The notes under the pieces were generated by a model that ran no database searches, was not told the origin of the DNA, and worked only from the letters and a program-made list of their open reading frames with translations. Of a stretch of 64,000 bases of DNA, positions 53,504-63,834 are shown one piece after another. The position numbers and the translations under genes are program-made. Origin of the DNA: Clostridium sp. MB40-C1 (lineage in GTDB: Bacteria; Bacillota; Clostridia; Clostridiales; Clostridiaceae); NCBI RefSeq assembly GCF_030913655.1, contig NZ_CP133189.1, positions 1,984,001 to 2,048,000 of the forward strand. Reading direction: 5' to 3'. How positions within the stretch are numbered: position 1 is the stretch's first letter; the number at the start of each line of letters is the position of its first letter.

Positions 53504-53838
53504 ATGTCCCCACACTTTTGGATCAATTTAATAACCCTAACACCTAAATTTGCCCCTATTAGTGAAGCTAATATGTATATTATCTGTTTTAAAAGAGAGG
53601 TTATTTGACCTCTAAAAAGCCCTTCTTCTATTAATTGAAATGATGAGAATGTCCCCCCTAATGCTGTTGCTACTGCCCATATTTTTATGGAACTTGCTAA
53701 ATCTATCATAGTTTTAAGTGGAGGATGATTATTTATTAATGCTCCTATCCCTCCAAAAAAGCTTCCTCCCAATATAACTCCAAAAGCAACTAAAAAACTA
53801 TATATACTACTTGATATAAAATTAGACACTAACTTCAC
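53491..53838 (-). CDS. YtrH family sporulation protein
   Basis: 115 residues, three helices. YSFLVAFGVILGGSFFGGIG and GGTFSSFQLIEEGLFRGQI are YtrH family stretches. Required for efficient sporulation in Bacillus as a mother-cell membrane protein. Overlaps the ytrI-like gene, so translation is coupled. The gap 53839-54103 holds a CAAAACCAAAAT / ATTTTGGTTTTG hairpin (54006-54046) that may end the upstream kinase transcript. Confidence 0.8.
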   Translation of the reverse strand: MKLVSNFISSSIYSFLVAFGVILGGSFFGGIGALINNHPPLKTMIDLASSIKIWAVATALGGTFSSFQLIEEGLFRGQITSLLKQIIYILASLIGANLGVRVIKLIQKCGDIWIR

Positions 53839-54103
53839 CTCTTTGTATTAATAAGTTTATCAATAATCATACCACCACTTATCTCTCCATTTATGATTGA
53901 AGTATTAATTCTGGTAGTGAGTGATTAGATAAAAATTCCTTTATACAAATTATGATATTAGTGTCCTCATTATTCTTAAATTACAAGCAATTGCACAATC
54001 TAGAACAAAACCAAAATAGTAACTTATATTTAAAATTTTGGTTTTGATAGGTAATCTATTTTAATATATAATTAAAAAAACTACTTTTAATTATATAAAA
54101 TAT

Positions 54104-57100
54104 CTAATTAGAATATATATCTGAAAATTCTATTTTAATCCGTTCTACTTTGTTAGATGATAAATAGCTATCTTTATTACTATCCTCTTCTTTTTCCTTA
54201 ACTTGTACATTGGGTAGTTCTATTATAAACTCAGTTCCCTTTCCACATTCGCTTAAAAGGCTAATTTTACCTCCATGCATCTCAACAAGGGACTTAACTA
54301 TAGATAGACCTATACCACTTCCTTCTCTATTTCTGGACAATGATTTGTCCACTTGAATAAACCTATCAAAAATTGTATTTTGTTTTTCTTTAGGTATACC
54401 AATACCATCATCCTTTACAGAAATCATTATTTTATTTCCTTTGTCGTACATATTTACTTGTATATTTCCTCCCTTTTCTGTAAACTTTAAGGCATTAGAT
54501 AAAAGATTAAGCATTATCCTCTCTATTTTATCTGGATCACATGCTATTACCTTTTCTTCTACATCAGTATCAAAGACTAAATTTATTCCATTATTTTCTA
54601 TATATTCTGCTACAGATAAAGTTATAGTTTCAACAATGTCAACAATATTTCTGTTTTTTAAACTCACTTGAAAATACCCTGCATCTATTTTTGTAATATC
54701 AATCAAATTGTTTATTAATCTAACAAGTCTATAACAATTTTGCTTCATAGTACCCATATATTTTTCAATCTTATCGCTGTTCTGCATAGGCATGTTATTC
54801 TTTATCAATAATTCAAGCATTTGCTGTCCTCCAAAAATAACATTAAGTGGAGTCCTTAATTCATGAGATATATTAGCAAAAAATTCTGTTCTTAATTCTT
54901 CATATCTCATAGTTTCATTCAAGGACTTTGTCCTTTCTTCAACCTTTCTTTCAAGCTGTTCATTAAATTCCTTTATAGTTTTATACATATATGCATTATC
55001 TATAGATATAGCTGCTTGAGAAGATAACATATTTACAATATTTAATCTTTGTTTAGTAAATACATCTGTGGAAAAATTATTTTCTAAATATATAATTCCT
55101 ATAAACTTACCTTTATTCATTATTGGAGAACATAAAACTGATTTTATATTATTTTTTAATATATATGAGTCATGCATAAACATATTATGCTTAGACGCAT
55201 CTTCTAAAACCACGTTCTTCTTAGTTCTTGCAACATAGTTAATTACTAACTTAGGTATATTACTAAAAATGTCTATATTAACATGTTTTGATACCATAGA
55301 GTAAATCTTATTAATATCTCCTTCTATTTCAATAAATAAATCATTTTCTCTTCTTAAAATCAGACATCCTCTTTGAGCACCTACATTTTGAATTAATATT
55401 TTCATTAATTTTTCCAAAAGTTCTTCAAGGACTATTTCCCCGGAAATAGCTTGAGAAGCTTTTACTATAGATAAAAAGTCTATCTTCTCATTATCTATTT
55501 CAGCAGCAGTACAAGCGATTCTATCTTCAACAATATTATTTAAAGATACTTTATCTTTATGTTTTTCATCATCATCTAAAAAAGCATTAGGGCATTTTTC
55601 TCTTAATTGTTTTAGCTTTTCAGTTGACCCCCATTTCTCATAGCACTTATATGCTTGAATAATATATACTTCAAATAATTTTTCATCACCCATACTCTTG
55701 TAAAGCTCACCAAGCTTCTCACAAATAATGCCTATATTTAGGAACGATTCGTTTTTAGCTGCACTTCTCATAGACTTATAAAAAAACTGTTCCGCATCTG
55801 AATAGTTATGATTTATTGAATAAATCTGAGCTTTAATTAATAGATAATAGCTTTTATAATCTAATGGAGAAACATCAGACCATTTTTTTATTTTTTGTAA
55901 ATTTGAATTAATCTTTTTCCAAAATTTTTTCTTCTGACCTTTATTAACTTCTTTGCATAACTCAATCATAGATAAAGTACTATAAATACATCCTAACCCC
56001 TCAATAAAACTTCCTTTATAAAATTCTAACTCTCCTTCAACATTCTTCAAAAGAGTCTTAGTTTCTTTTACGTTATCATAAAAATAATTTATAAATAACT
56101 TATAAGTATAATAACCTCCTGTTCCAGTTAATGAACTTATATACATAGATTGCATGTCTTCATTATAATCACCACTTATTAAACTATACCTATTAGTTGT
56201 TTTGCTTGTTAGATTGTCCAATAATTGATTTATCGTAACTATTCCATGCCCTATATGATTAAATTTTATGTTTTGACTTAGTTTTATATATTGTTCACAG
56301 CTACTTTTCACCTTATCTAAAGGGTCTCCTCTTAAAAATAAAAACCCAATAAGTGAATTTAGTAAATGAATAACTTGGATCATCTCTCCTGAATTTAAAA
56401 GATTTTTATAACTTTTTTTCATACACTGAATACTTAAATCTATTCCCTCTCCCCAAGGAGCAACAAACATTGAAAATCTAGCTTCTGCCTTATAAAAATC
56501 AACATTCTTAGCATTTTCATAAATCTCCAAAGCTCTTTTACCAAACTTATATGCTTTTTCATAATCTTCAAAATATAAATCAATTAAAATAGCATAATCT
56601 ATATATGCCCTTATGTCACTCTCATATGCTCCATATTTTAAAATTAAATTAATTTCTTTTAAGGTTATTAAGTAAAATAGATTTTTGTCAAAAATCATAG
56701 CTGGACACTTTAAGTGCATAAATATTTCTTTTATTTGTTTTTTTTCGTCATTTATATTATCTTTTTTGTTAAATATTCTTTCATCTTTTCCTCTTGAACT
56801 TATTTTTATTTTTATAAATTCTAAATTTACATGTTTTTTACTAGGATGTATAGGAATATCTATATTATATAGATTCAGGGCAAATATCCCATTTTCTATA
56901 GCTTGTTTATATTTTCCACAGTAAGAATATAAAGTAATTCTCATATCATATATGGTTGCCTTATCTTTTTTTGTCTTTGCATTATCTAAAATAGTGTTAA
57001 AAAGTTTTTCTCCTATTTTAAAATCTCCATTAAGACATTGATATTTAGCAAATGTTAACCACACTTCATATGTTAAATCATAATGAGTTTCCCAACTTTC

Positions 57101-59179
57101 ATCCTTTAATAAATTAGAGCTTATTTTTAAATATTTTAATGCTAAACTATAAGCCCCTGAAGCATATGCTTTTTTACCTGCAACTAAATTAAGTTTTACT
57201 AAATCATATATTTTATTTTCACATTTCACCACTTCATGAGCTTTGTTAAGCTGATTTACAATATCAAAAATGTTAATTTCCATTTGATTATCAGAAAAAT
57301 TATTAAATAGTACATTACCTATTTTAAAGTGAAAAGTCTTTTTTTCTTCTTTTTTTATCATAGAGTAAAATTGCTCATGTATATGATCATGACAAAACAT
57401 ATACTTATTTATAAATTTATTTATATGACTTATGGTATTATCTTTAGAAAAACTACTAAAATCTTTACTAACTGGGGATATTATTCCCATTCTTATAGCT
57501 GCAAGTATATCTATAGTATTTTGATATATTGGTCTATCATTACAATAAGATACTATTTTCAAATCAAATTCTACACCTATACATGATGCTAATTTTAAAA
57601 TTTCTATTGTATTCTGTGGAAGATTTTTTATTTTTTTTATAAGTAAATCTAGGGAATTTTCATCTACCTTTATTTTTAAAATTTTATTTATATCCCATGT
57701 CCATTTTCCATTTTCATAATCAAACTCTAGAATATGTTCATTAAGCATATTTTCTAAAAATATTTTTATAAAAAATGGATTTCCACTTGTCTTATAAGTG
57801 ATTAATTTTGCTAAAAGCATAGACGAATATTTATCACAATTTAAAGTATCACAAATTAAATCATTTACTTCCCTTGTTCCAAGAGGTTTCATAGTTATAT
57901 ATGTTATCCCATAACGGCTATGTTCTAACTCCTTAGAAAGATTAATTATTGGGTAATTTTTATAAATATCTTCACTTTCCCTATAAGCACATATTAATAA
58001 AATTCTTTTGTTTATTATATATTTTATAAACATCTTCATAAATTTTAAAGATGCTGAATCAATCCATTGTAAATCATCTAAGAAAAACACTATATGGTAA
58101 TCTTTTTTTAATAAAATGTTAACTAATCTCAAAAGTATTTCATTAAAACTATTTTCAAACTCTAAATTTCCATATGTAGGAGATTGACTCTGTTTCCCTA
58201 TAATGTATTCTAGCTCAGGAATGAAATCAACAATTATCTGTCCATTGTTACCAATAATGCTTAAAATCTCATCTTTTATTTCTCTTATTTCTTCTTCACC
58301 TTTCACTAATATATGCCTAACTAATTTAGTGGCAACCTGTATTATAGGAGAATATGGATTGGAATTATCATATTGCATACACTTTCCAGAAATAAATATA
58401 CCACCTTCATCTACTACATTTCTTTTAACTTCTTTCATTAAAGTAGATTTTCCTATACCTGCTCCTCCAGATATTAAGACACAACTATTCTGTCCTTTTT
58501 TAATGCCTTCATATACTCTTAGTATTTCGTTTAATTCCTTATCTCTACCATATATTTTTTCAGAAAAACTAAACTTATCATCTATATCTTTTTTACCTAA
58601 TGGAAAGTTATCAATAAACCCTTTTTCTTCCAAATCAACCATACATTTTAATAGGTCATTTCTAATTCCAAAACAATTTTTATATCTGTCTTCTGGATCC
58701 TTAGATAAAAGTTTCATCACAATGTGAGATATCACATATGGAATTTCCTCATTTATAACATTTGGATAAATAGGTTCCTTGGCAATATGACTATACGTTA
58801 GTTCTATTTCATTTTTGCCTTGTACAGGAAGCCTGCCTGTAAGCATTTCATAAAAAGTTACTCCTAAAGAATAAAAATCCGTTCTAAAATCTATCTTTTT
58901 CCCCATTCTCCCTGTTTGTTCTGGTGACATGTAAGGAAGATTTTCAGATCTATTTATTGATATATCTTTTGTATCTAAAAACTTAACCTCTTTGGTATCT
59001 ACATCAATAATAATATTATGGGGATTTATATACTTATAGATTATATTATTTTTATGAAATTCGCCTATTATCTGTGTTATATTAATAGCTATTTGAAGAA
59101 ATGTTTCTATGTCCATGGGTTTTTTAGAAGCAATAAACTCATTGAGGGAATCTCTATCCTTATGTTCAGGTAAATACAT
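54104..59179 (-). CDS. Giant hybrid: pseudokinase, AAA ATPase, GAF and histidine kinase
   Basis: 1691 residues. 1-185: C-lobe of a Ser/Thr protein kinase (IIYKYINPHNIII, LPYMSPEQTG, TDFYSLGVTFYEMLTGRLP). The N-lobe is absent and the catalytic HRD Asp is Asn. ~200-490: AAA/STAND ATPase, Walker A ISGGAGIGKSTLMKEV near 240 and Walker B VFFLDDLQWID near 364. ~650-1230: TPR-like helices. ~1255-1400: GAF (VLEELLEKLMKILIQNVGAQ). ~1430-1670: HisKA with ISHELRTPL and HATPase with NLLSNALKF, DDGIGIP, GSGIGLSIV. AAGGGGAG precedes the ATG. Probably a sensor histidine kinase. No response regulator is adjacent. Confidence 0.9.
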   Translation of the reverse strand: MYLPEHKDRDSLNEFIASKKPMDIETFLQIAINITQIIGEFHKNNIIYKYINPHNIIIDVDTKEVKFLDTKDISINRSENLPYMSPEQTGRMGKKIDFRTDFYSLGVTFYEMLTGRLPVQGKNEIELTYSHIAKEPIYPNVINEEIPYVISHIVMKLLSKDPEDRYKNCFGIRNDLLKCMVDLEEKGFIDNFPLGKKDIDDKFSFSEKIYGRDKELNEILRVYEGIKKGQNSCVLISGGAGIGKSTLMKEVKRNVVDEGGIFISGKCMQYDNSNPYSPIIQVATKLVRHILVKGEEEIREIKDEILSIIGNNGQIIVDFIPELEYIIGKQSQSPTYGNLEFENSFNEILLRLVNILLKKDYHIVFFLDDLQWIDSASLKFMKMFIKYIINKRILLICAYRESEDIYKNYPIINLSKELEHSRYGITYITMKPLGTREVNDLICDTLNCDKYSSMLLAKLITYKTSGNPFFIKIFLENMLNEHILEFDYENGKWTWDINKILKIKVDENSLDLLIKKIKNLPQNTIEILKLASCIGVEFDLKIVSYCNDRPIYQNTIDILAAIRMGIISPVSKDFSSFSKDNTISHINKFINKYMFCHDHIHEQFYSMIKKEEKKTFHFKIGNVLFNNFSDNQMEINIFDIVNQLNKAHEVVKCENKIYDLVKLNLVAGKKAYASGAYSLALKYLKISSNLLKDESWETHYDLTYEVWLTFAKYQCLNGDFKIGEKLFNTILDNAKTKKDKATIYDMRITLYSYCGKYKQAIENGIFALNLYNIDIPIHPSKKHVNLEFIKIKISSRGKDERIFNKKDNINDEKKQIKEIFMHLKCPAMIFDKNLFYLITLKEINLILKYGAYESDIRAYIDYAILIDLYFEDYEKAYKFGKRALEIYENAKNVDFYKAEARFSMFVAPWGEGIDLSIQCMKKSYKNLLNSGEMIQVIHLLNSLIGFLFLRGDPLDKVKSSCEQYIKLSQNIKFNHIGHGIVTINQLLDNLTSKTTNRYSLISGDYNEDMQSMYISSLTGTGGYYTYKLFINYFYDNVKETKTLLKNVEGELEFYKGSFIEGLGCIYSTLSMIELCKEVNKGQKKKFWKKINSNLQKIKKWSDVSPLDYKSYYLLIKAQIYSINHNYSDAEQFFYKSMRSAAKNESFLNIGIICEKLGELYKSMGDEKLFEVYIIQAYKCYEKWGSTEKLKQLREKCPNAFLDDDEKHKDKVSLNNIVEDRIACTAAEIDNEKIDFLSIVKASQAISGEIVLEELLEKLMKILIQNVGAQRGCLILRRENDLFIEIEGDINKIYSMVSKHVNIDIFSNIPKLVINYVARTKKNVVLEDASKHNMFMHDSYILKNNIKSVLCSPIMNKGKFIGIIYLENNFSTDVFTKQRLNIVNMLSSQAAISIDNAYMYKTIKEFNEQLERKVEERTKSLNETMRYEELRTEFFANISHELRTPLNVIFGGQQMLELLIKNNMPMQNSDKIEKYMGTMKQNCYRLVRLINNLIDITKIDAGYFQVSLKNRNIVDIVETITLSVAEYIENNGINLVFDTDVEEKVIACDPDKIERIMLNLLSNALKFTEKGGNIQVNMYDKGNKIMISVKDDGIGIPKEKQNTIFDRFIQVDKSLSRNREGSGIGLSIVKSLVEMHGGKISLLSECGKGTEFIIELPNVQVKEKEEDSNKDSYLSSNKVERIKIEFSDIYSN

Positions 59180-59476
59180 AATATCATTCTCCCCTTTTTA
59201 ACTACTTTAGATTAAATGCTACATTTTTATACATATCCTATATTATACCAATTATTATTTTATATGTAAATGAGATTTAATTTTTGTCTAAACATATCTA
59301 TTACTTAAACATTATAACTATGGAATTAATAGACTTATTTATTTTATGTCGAATTTTTTATTTTAGCTTTATAAAAACTGGTAGTAACCTATAACACATC
59401 CTAAGATAATTCTATTGAATAAAAAGTAACATAAGTAAACAAAATAAATATACGTTGTTTTAAAGGAGGTTTCAAA

Positions 59477-60331
59477 ATGTATCCAAAAAATTTTCAGTCT
59501 CAACATCAAGACACTCAACCCGGACTTGAGACTTTAATGAATCCTAAACCTATGTTTAGTAATACTAATTATAAGGGCAGTAATAAATTATTAAATAAAG
59601 TTGCTTTAATAACAGGTGGAGACAGTGGGATTGGCAAAGCAGTAGCTATTGCTTTTGCCATTGAAGGGGCAGACATTGTTATATCATATCTTAATGAACA
59701 CTGTGATGCAGAAGAAACTAAATCTATTATTGAACAAAGCGGTAGAAAATGTGTGTTAATTCCCGGTGATATAGGAGATGAAGCTTTTTGTAATAAAGTA
59801 GTAACTGATACTGTAAACTCAATGGGATCTATAGATATATTGGTTAATAACGCAGGTGTACAATATCCCCAAAATAGTATTATGGATATTACAGCAGAAC
59901 AGCTTAACCTTACTTTTAAAACCAATTTTTTTTCAATGTTTTATTTAACCAAGGCAGCAGTACCTCTTATGAAAGATGGAAGTAGTATAATAAATACAAC
60001 TTCAGTTACTGCTTATGAAGGAAATGAAACCTTAATTGACTATTCTTCTACCAAAGGAGCAATTGTATCTTTTACCCGTTCATTATCTTTAAATTTGGTT
60101 AATTCAGGAATCAGAGTAAATGGTGTTGCTCCAGGACCTATCTGGACTCCACTTATTCCTTCTAGTTTTTCAAAAGAAAAGGTATCGGAATTTGGTCATA
60201 ATACTCCTATGGGCAGAGCTGGTCAACCCTGCGAGTTAGCAGGAACATATGTTTTTTTAGCATCTGAAGACTCTTCTTATATTAATGGTCAAATTATACA
60301 TGTAAATGGCGGACGAATCATTAACAGTTAA
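59477..60331 (+). CDS. SDR family oxidoreductase (YhdF/YmdF-like)
   Basis: 284 residues. N-terminal extension of ~40 residues (SQHQDTQPGLETLMNPKPM) typical of the stress-linked glucose-dehydrogenase-like group. NADP motif ITGGDSGIGKAVA; NNAGVQYPQ; active site S (NTTSVTAYEG) with YSSTKGA; GIRVNGVAPGPIWTPL. GGAGG precedes the ATG. Its own terminator follows. Similar proteins are made in stationary phase and sporulation; substrate unknown. Confidence 0.9.
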   Translation: MYPKNFQSQHQDTQPGLETLMNPKPMFSNTNYKGSNKLLNKVALITGGDSGIGKAVAIAFAIEGADIVISYLNEHCDAEETKSIIEQSGRKCVLIPGDIGDEAFCNKVVTDTVNSMGSIDILVNNAGVQYPQNSIMDITAEQLNLTFKTNFFSMFYLTKAAVPLMKDGSSIINTTSVTAYEGNETLIDYSSTKGAIVSFTRSLSLNLVNSGIRVNGVAPGPIWTPLIPSSFSKEKVSEFGHNTPMGRAGQPCELAGTYVFLASEDSSYINGQIIHVNGGRIINS

Positions 60332-60421
60332 ATTATATTTTATTCTAAAAAAAAATTGTATTTTCTTCTAAAAGAATTAGTTGATATATAGTTCAATATA
60401 TACGTAATAATTTAATATAAT

Positions 60422-60460
60422 AAAGCATACTTAGTTTAATCCAAGTATGCTTTATTATAA
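60422..60460. terminator. Bidirectional terminator
   Basis: AAAGCATACTT (60422-60432) pairs with AAGTATGCTTT (60443-60453), then TTATTATAA. Placed between the SDR gene and the gene ending at 60501. Confidence 0.7.
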
Positions 60461-60500
60461 ATTCATATGTTTTTTATTATATTTTAATAATTAATTTCCC

Positions 60501-60698
60501 TTAATCAAGCTCTCCAATAACCTCTTTACTTTCATCATCTTTACCATACTTATGTTGTATAGTATTCATTTTAACATTATACTCCTTAGTATCATGAGGA
60601 GTATTATCTATTACATTTTCAAGTTCAGCTTCTCGTACTATTTCTACTTCTTTAGGTTCATATATTTTATTTCCATCCTTTATGTAAGAATGTCTCAT
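60501..60698 (-). CDS. Hypothetical small acidic protein
   Basis: 65 residues, highly charged and hydrophilic (EVEIVREAELENVIDNTPHD, GKDDESKEVIGELD). An AAGGAGT-type site (AGAAAGGAGTAACTTT) precedes the ATG at 60698. No domain recognised. Being next to coat-protein genes, it could be a spore or stationary-phase protein; inference only. Confidence 0.5.
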   Translation of the reverse strand: MRHSYIKDGNKIYEPKEVEIVREAELENVIDNTPHDTKEYNVKMNTIQHKYGKDDESKEVIGELD

Positions 60699-60809
60699 AA
60701 AGTTACTCCTTTCTACAAGTATTAATAACCTATTTTTTATAATGATTTTCTTTATAGTTTTTAGTATTTATTTTCTATTTTATTTCTTATTTATATACCT
60801 TTATAATAA

Positions 60810-60852
60810 TTACAAAAGGCTACTTCTTTTTTATGTACACATAGAAGTAGCC
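60810..60852 (-). terminator. Terminator of the coat-protein pair
   Basis: GGCTACTTCT (60818-60827) pairs with AGAAGTAGCC (60843-60852); the minus side continues TTTTGTAATT. Confidence 0.75.
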
Positions 60853-60863
60853 TCTTTTACTAT

Positions 60864-61112
60864 CTAGCCTTGACTTAATTGTGATTTAACTTGTTGAATT
60901 TCTTGTTCAGTTGCTTGAGCAGCTGGCTTATAATACCCTTTTTGAGATGCTATTTTATATAAATCATATTGGAATTTTTCATCCCCATCTCTTAATGTTT
61001 GAAATGTTTGTCTTAATTGTTGGTTATCACATTCAGCTATTATAGAACCATATTTAGTAATACTACTGTTAACAGTTGCTAATATATCATTTACCATTTC
61101 TCTTTCTTGCAT
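60864..61112 (-). CDS. Spore coat protein, CotF-like
   Basis: 82 residues in two helices: MVNDILATVNSSITKYGSII and LRQTFQTLRDGDEKFQYDLY, then a turn YYKPAAQAT and a Gln-rich end. This is the CotF helical-hairpin pattern. Forms or binds the coat. Cotranscribed with the gene at 61138 (25-nt gap) and ended by the terminator at 60810-60852. Confidence 0.8.
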   Translation of the reverse strand: MQEREMVNDILATVNSSITKYGSIIAECDNQQLRQTFQTLRDGDEKFQYDLYKIASQKGYYKPAAQATEQEIQQVKSQLSQG

Positions 61113-61137
61113 AATTTACCCTTCTTTCGTCTTAATT

Positions 61138-61320
61138 TTATAGAAATCCCATTAATTTTTGTGTTGTACTTTGAGCTGATGCAGCAGCTTGCTGAAACAT
61201 TTGTTTAACTTGAGCATCTTGACATTGATTAGCATAGTCATTTAATTTAGCAGCAATAGTTTTATGTCCTCCTACAAGATGTCTTACATTTTGTAATTCC
61301 ATTTGATTTAATTGTGCCAT
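61138..61320 (-). CDS. Small spore coat-associated protein
   Basis: 60 residues from ATG 61320, 7 nt after GGAGG; the frame opens at 61344. Sequence LNQMELQNVRHLVGGHKTIA and QVKQMFQQAAASAQSTTQKL is helical and Gln-rich, the form seen in small clostridial coat proteins encoded beside CotF-like genes. It pairs with the gene at 60864, likely as a complex. Confidence 0.65.
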   Translation of the reverse strand: MAQLNQMELQNVRHLVGGHKTIAAKLNDYANQCQDAQVKQMFQQAAASAQSTTQKLMGFL

Positions 61321-61393
61321 GTTTTTTCCTCCTTCTTTCTTCAAATCGTTCTATAGTATTTTGTATCAAAATAAAGTTTTATATTCTACCAAT

Positions 61394-62044
61394 TTATTGT
61401 TTACATTTTTCATAATCCTCAAAACATCTATTTCGATCTAGTTTTTTTAATACATCCCTATATCCTTTTTTTATAAAGTTATTATCATATAATTCCTCAT
61501 AGGTTACTTCTTCAATGTCTATTTCTAATATCTTGTTATAATTTTCTCCATACAATTTTTTCAAAAGCAACTCACAATCTTTTTTTATAAATTCATATTT
61601 ACTTTTATCATAATAATAATATTCTTTAATATGTTTATTTAAAGATTCCATAATTCCATATAATTGATATATATAACTCATCTCTTTTAAATCAAATCTA
61701 TTAGTAAGTGATGCAACTACCTCTGAATAATTTGGATTAATACATATAGGATATTTATTTAAATAATCTTCGTTTAAATACTTTAAAGTTCTTATACTCT
61801 GAAACAAAGCATTACATATGTCCAATCGTATGATATTTACATTTTCGCATATCTTATTTATTTTATCTTTATATTCATATCTTCTATTATCCTCTACAAT
61901 TTTATTTTCAGTTTCTATACTCTTTCTTGTTGCATAATTAGTTGTAATCCAACTACATGAAGCTCCTATTAAAGAACCAACTATAACAGAAGCAGCTGAA
62001 ATTAATGGAGTAGGGAATCTTGTAGATATATTTTCTAAAAACAA
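61394..62044 (-). CDS. Hypothetical membrane-anchored protein
   Basis: 216 residues. One N-terminal helix (LISAASVIVGSLIGASCSWI) followed by a long helical cytoplasmic or external part rich in Tyr, Lys and Glu (KSIETENKIVEDNRRYEYKD onward). No conserved domain recognised. Similar small anchored helical proteins occur scattered in clostridia, but no function can be assigned. An AAAGGAGT-like site lies before the ATG. Confidence 0.55.
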   Translation of the reverse strand: MFLENISTRFPTPLISAASVIVGSLIGASCSWITTNYATRKSIETENKIVEDNRRYEYKDKINKICENVNIIRLDICNALFQSIRTLKYLNEDYLNKYPICINPNYSEVVASLTNRFDLKEMSYIYQLYGIMESLNKHIKEYYYYDKSKYEFIKKDCELLLKKLYGENYNKILEIDIEEVTYEELYDNNFIKKGYRDVLKKLDRNRCFEDYEKCKQ

Positions 62045-62362
62045 CTACTTTAACTCCTTTCTATGCAATTTTATAATACTATATTTTCCTTTCATACTTA
62101 TTTTATTCTAATAACAAGCCTTAATTTATCCCATAACTATCATTAACAACAACAACTCCCATTCTATTTGAATAAAGATAATTTTATATAAATTGGCTGC
62201 TTACCTTAATATGTAAAAATATGTTTTTTAATCTTTTACATGAAGTTATAAAGATAACTTACATGTTACAATTTCCAATAATGGATTTTCATTAAGATTT
62301 ATGATATAATTGTGGTTTAACGCTTTGTTATACTATAGCTTTAGATGAAAGGAGAAATTCTT

Positions 62363-63724
62363 ATGAGTAAATCAAATGAACTCGGCAGTACAAAAATTTC
62401 AACATTATTATGGAAATTCTCTATACCTGCTATTGTAGGTATGTTGGTTAATGCATTATATAATATAGTGGATAGAATTTTCATTGGACAAGGCGTAGGT
62501 CAAACAGCCTTAGCTGGTCTTGCTATAACTCTTCCAATTTCCACTACAATAATGGCTTTTGGAATGCTTGTAGGAATTGGTGCCTCCACTCTTATTTCTA
62601 TAAAATTAGGAGAAAACAATAAAAAAGTTGCTGAAAATATTCTAGGTACAGCTGTTGTACTAGATATATTAATTTCAGGTATTGTATGTGTTGTAGGTAT
62701 TATATTTATCAATCCAATTCTAAAAACCTTTGGTGCTAGCTCAGCGAGCCTTCCTTATGCTAAAGAATATATTCTAATCATTCTAGCTGGAGCTATATTT
62801 CAGAACATAGGTTTTGGAATTAATAATATTATACGTTCAGAAGGAAATCCTAAAATAGCAATGCAAACAATGATAGTTGGCGGACTTTTAAACATGATAT
62901 TAGACCCTATATTTATCTTTGTTTTTAAAATGGGGATTAAAGGAGCAGCTATAGCTACAGTTATTTCTGAAACAGTAAACACAATATTAGTAATTTATTA
63001 TTTTACTAATAAAAACAGTGGAAGTATTTTGAAAATTAGAAAATCCTGTCTAAACTTAAACTTTAAAACTTGTATTGATATATTTTCTATAGGACTCTCT
63101 CCTTTTTCAATGCAACTAGCTGCCAGTGTAGTAACTGTATTATACAACAAAGGACTATACACTTATGGTGGAGATATAGCCGTTGCAGCTATGGGTATAA
63201 TATCAAGTATATCTATGATTATTTTTATGCCTATTTTTGGCATAAATCAAGGAGTTCAACCAATATTAGGTTATAATTATGGTGCTAAGTCTTATAAAAG
63301 AGTAAAAAAAGCCATGCAATTAGCTATAATATCTGGTATAACTATTGCTTCAATTGGATATATAGCAGTAGAGTTTTTCCCTGAACTTCTTATATCTTTA
63401 TTTAGCAAAAATGATATGGATCTTATAAAATTAACATCTCGTGGTCTTAGAATCGACTTGTTAGTCTTACCTGTTGTAGGATATCAGATAGTATCCTCTA
63501 ATTACTTTCAAGCCATTGGGAAAGCAAAAATATCCATATTTTTAAGTTTTTTAAGACAAGTTATTATTTTAATACCTATAATAATAGTTTTACCAAAATT
63601 TTTAAAGTTAGATGGACTTTGGCTATCTCAACCTATTGCAGATGTTGCAGCAGCTTTAATAACTGGCTATTTCTTATATAAAGATATAAAAGAATTAAAT
63701 TACTTAGAAAAATGCTCTAAATAA
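62363..63724 (+). CDS. MATE family efflux transporter
   Basis: 453 residues from ATG 62363, 7 nt after AAAGGAGA; an ATG at 62345 lies before that site. Twelve helices. KFSIPAIVGMLVNALYNIVD and RIFIGQGVGQTALAGLAITL are the family N-terminal motifs (MepA-like); GANQPLIGY appears as GINQGVQPILGYNYGA. Exports drugs or metabolites with a cation gradient. Distinct from the other MATE (9449), which belongs to another subgroup. Monocistronic, strong terminator. Confidence 0.9.
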   Translation: MSKSNELGSTKISTLLWKFSIPAIVGMLVNALYNIVDRIFIGQGVGQTALAGLAITLPISTTIMAFGMLVGIGASTLISIKLGENNKKVAENILGTAVVLDILISGIVCVVGIIFINPILKTFGASSASLPYAKEYILIILAGAIFQNIGFGINNIIRSEGNPKIAMQTMIVGGLLNMILDPIFIFVFKMGIKGAAIATVISETVNTILVIYYFTNKNSGSILKIRKSCLNLNFKTCIDIFSIGLSPFSMQLAASVVTVLYNKGLYTYGGDIAVAAMGIISSISMIIFMPIFGINQGVQPILGYNYGAKSYKRVKKAMQLAIISGITIASIGYIAVEFFPELLISLFSKNDMDLIKLTSRGLRIDLLVLPVVGYQIVSSNYFQAIGKAKISIFLSFLRQVIILIPIIIVLPKFLKLDGLWLSQPIADVAAALITGYFLYKDIKELNYLEKCSK

Positions 63725-63741
63725 TCGTATATTCTACTAGG

Positions 63742-63782
63742 AAGCTATGTCTATTACATTTTTAATAGACATAGCTTTTTTT
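63742..63782 (+). terminator. Terminator of the MATE gene
   Basis: AAGCTATGTCTATTA (63742-63756) pairs with TAATAGACATAGCTT (63763-63777), followed by TTTTT. Confidence 0.85.
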
Positions 63783-63790
63783 AGTTGAGA

Positions 63791-63834
63791 AATTTGCATA
63801 TAGCTATACCGTTTTAGAATTATGCAATTTCCTA
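63791..63834. repeat. Dispersed repeat B, copy
   Basis: AATTTGCATATAGCTATACC then GTTTTAGAATTATGCAATTT. TTGCAT and ATGCAA form the arms, as in the 40361 copy. The remaining bases to 64000 are AT-rich and show nothing recognisable. Confidence 0.6.
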
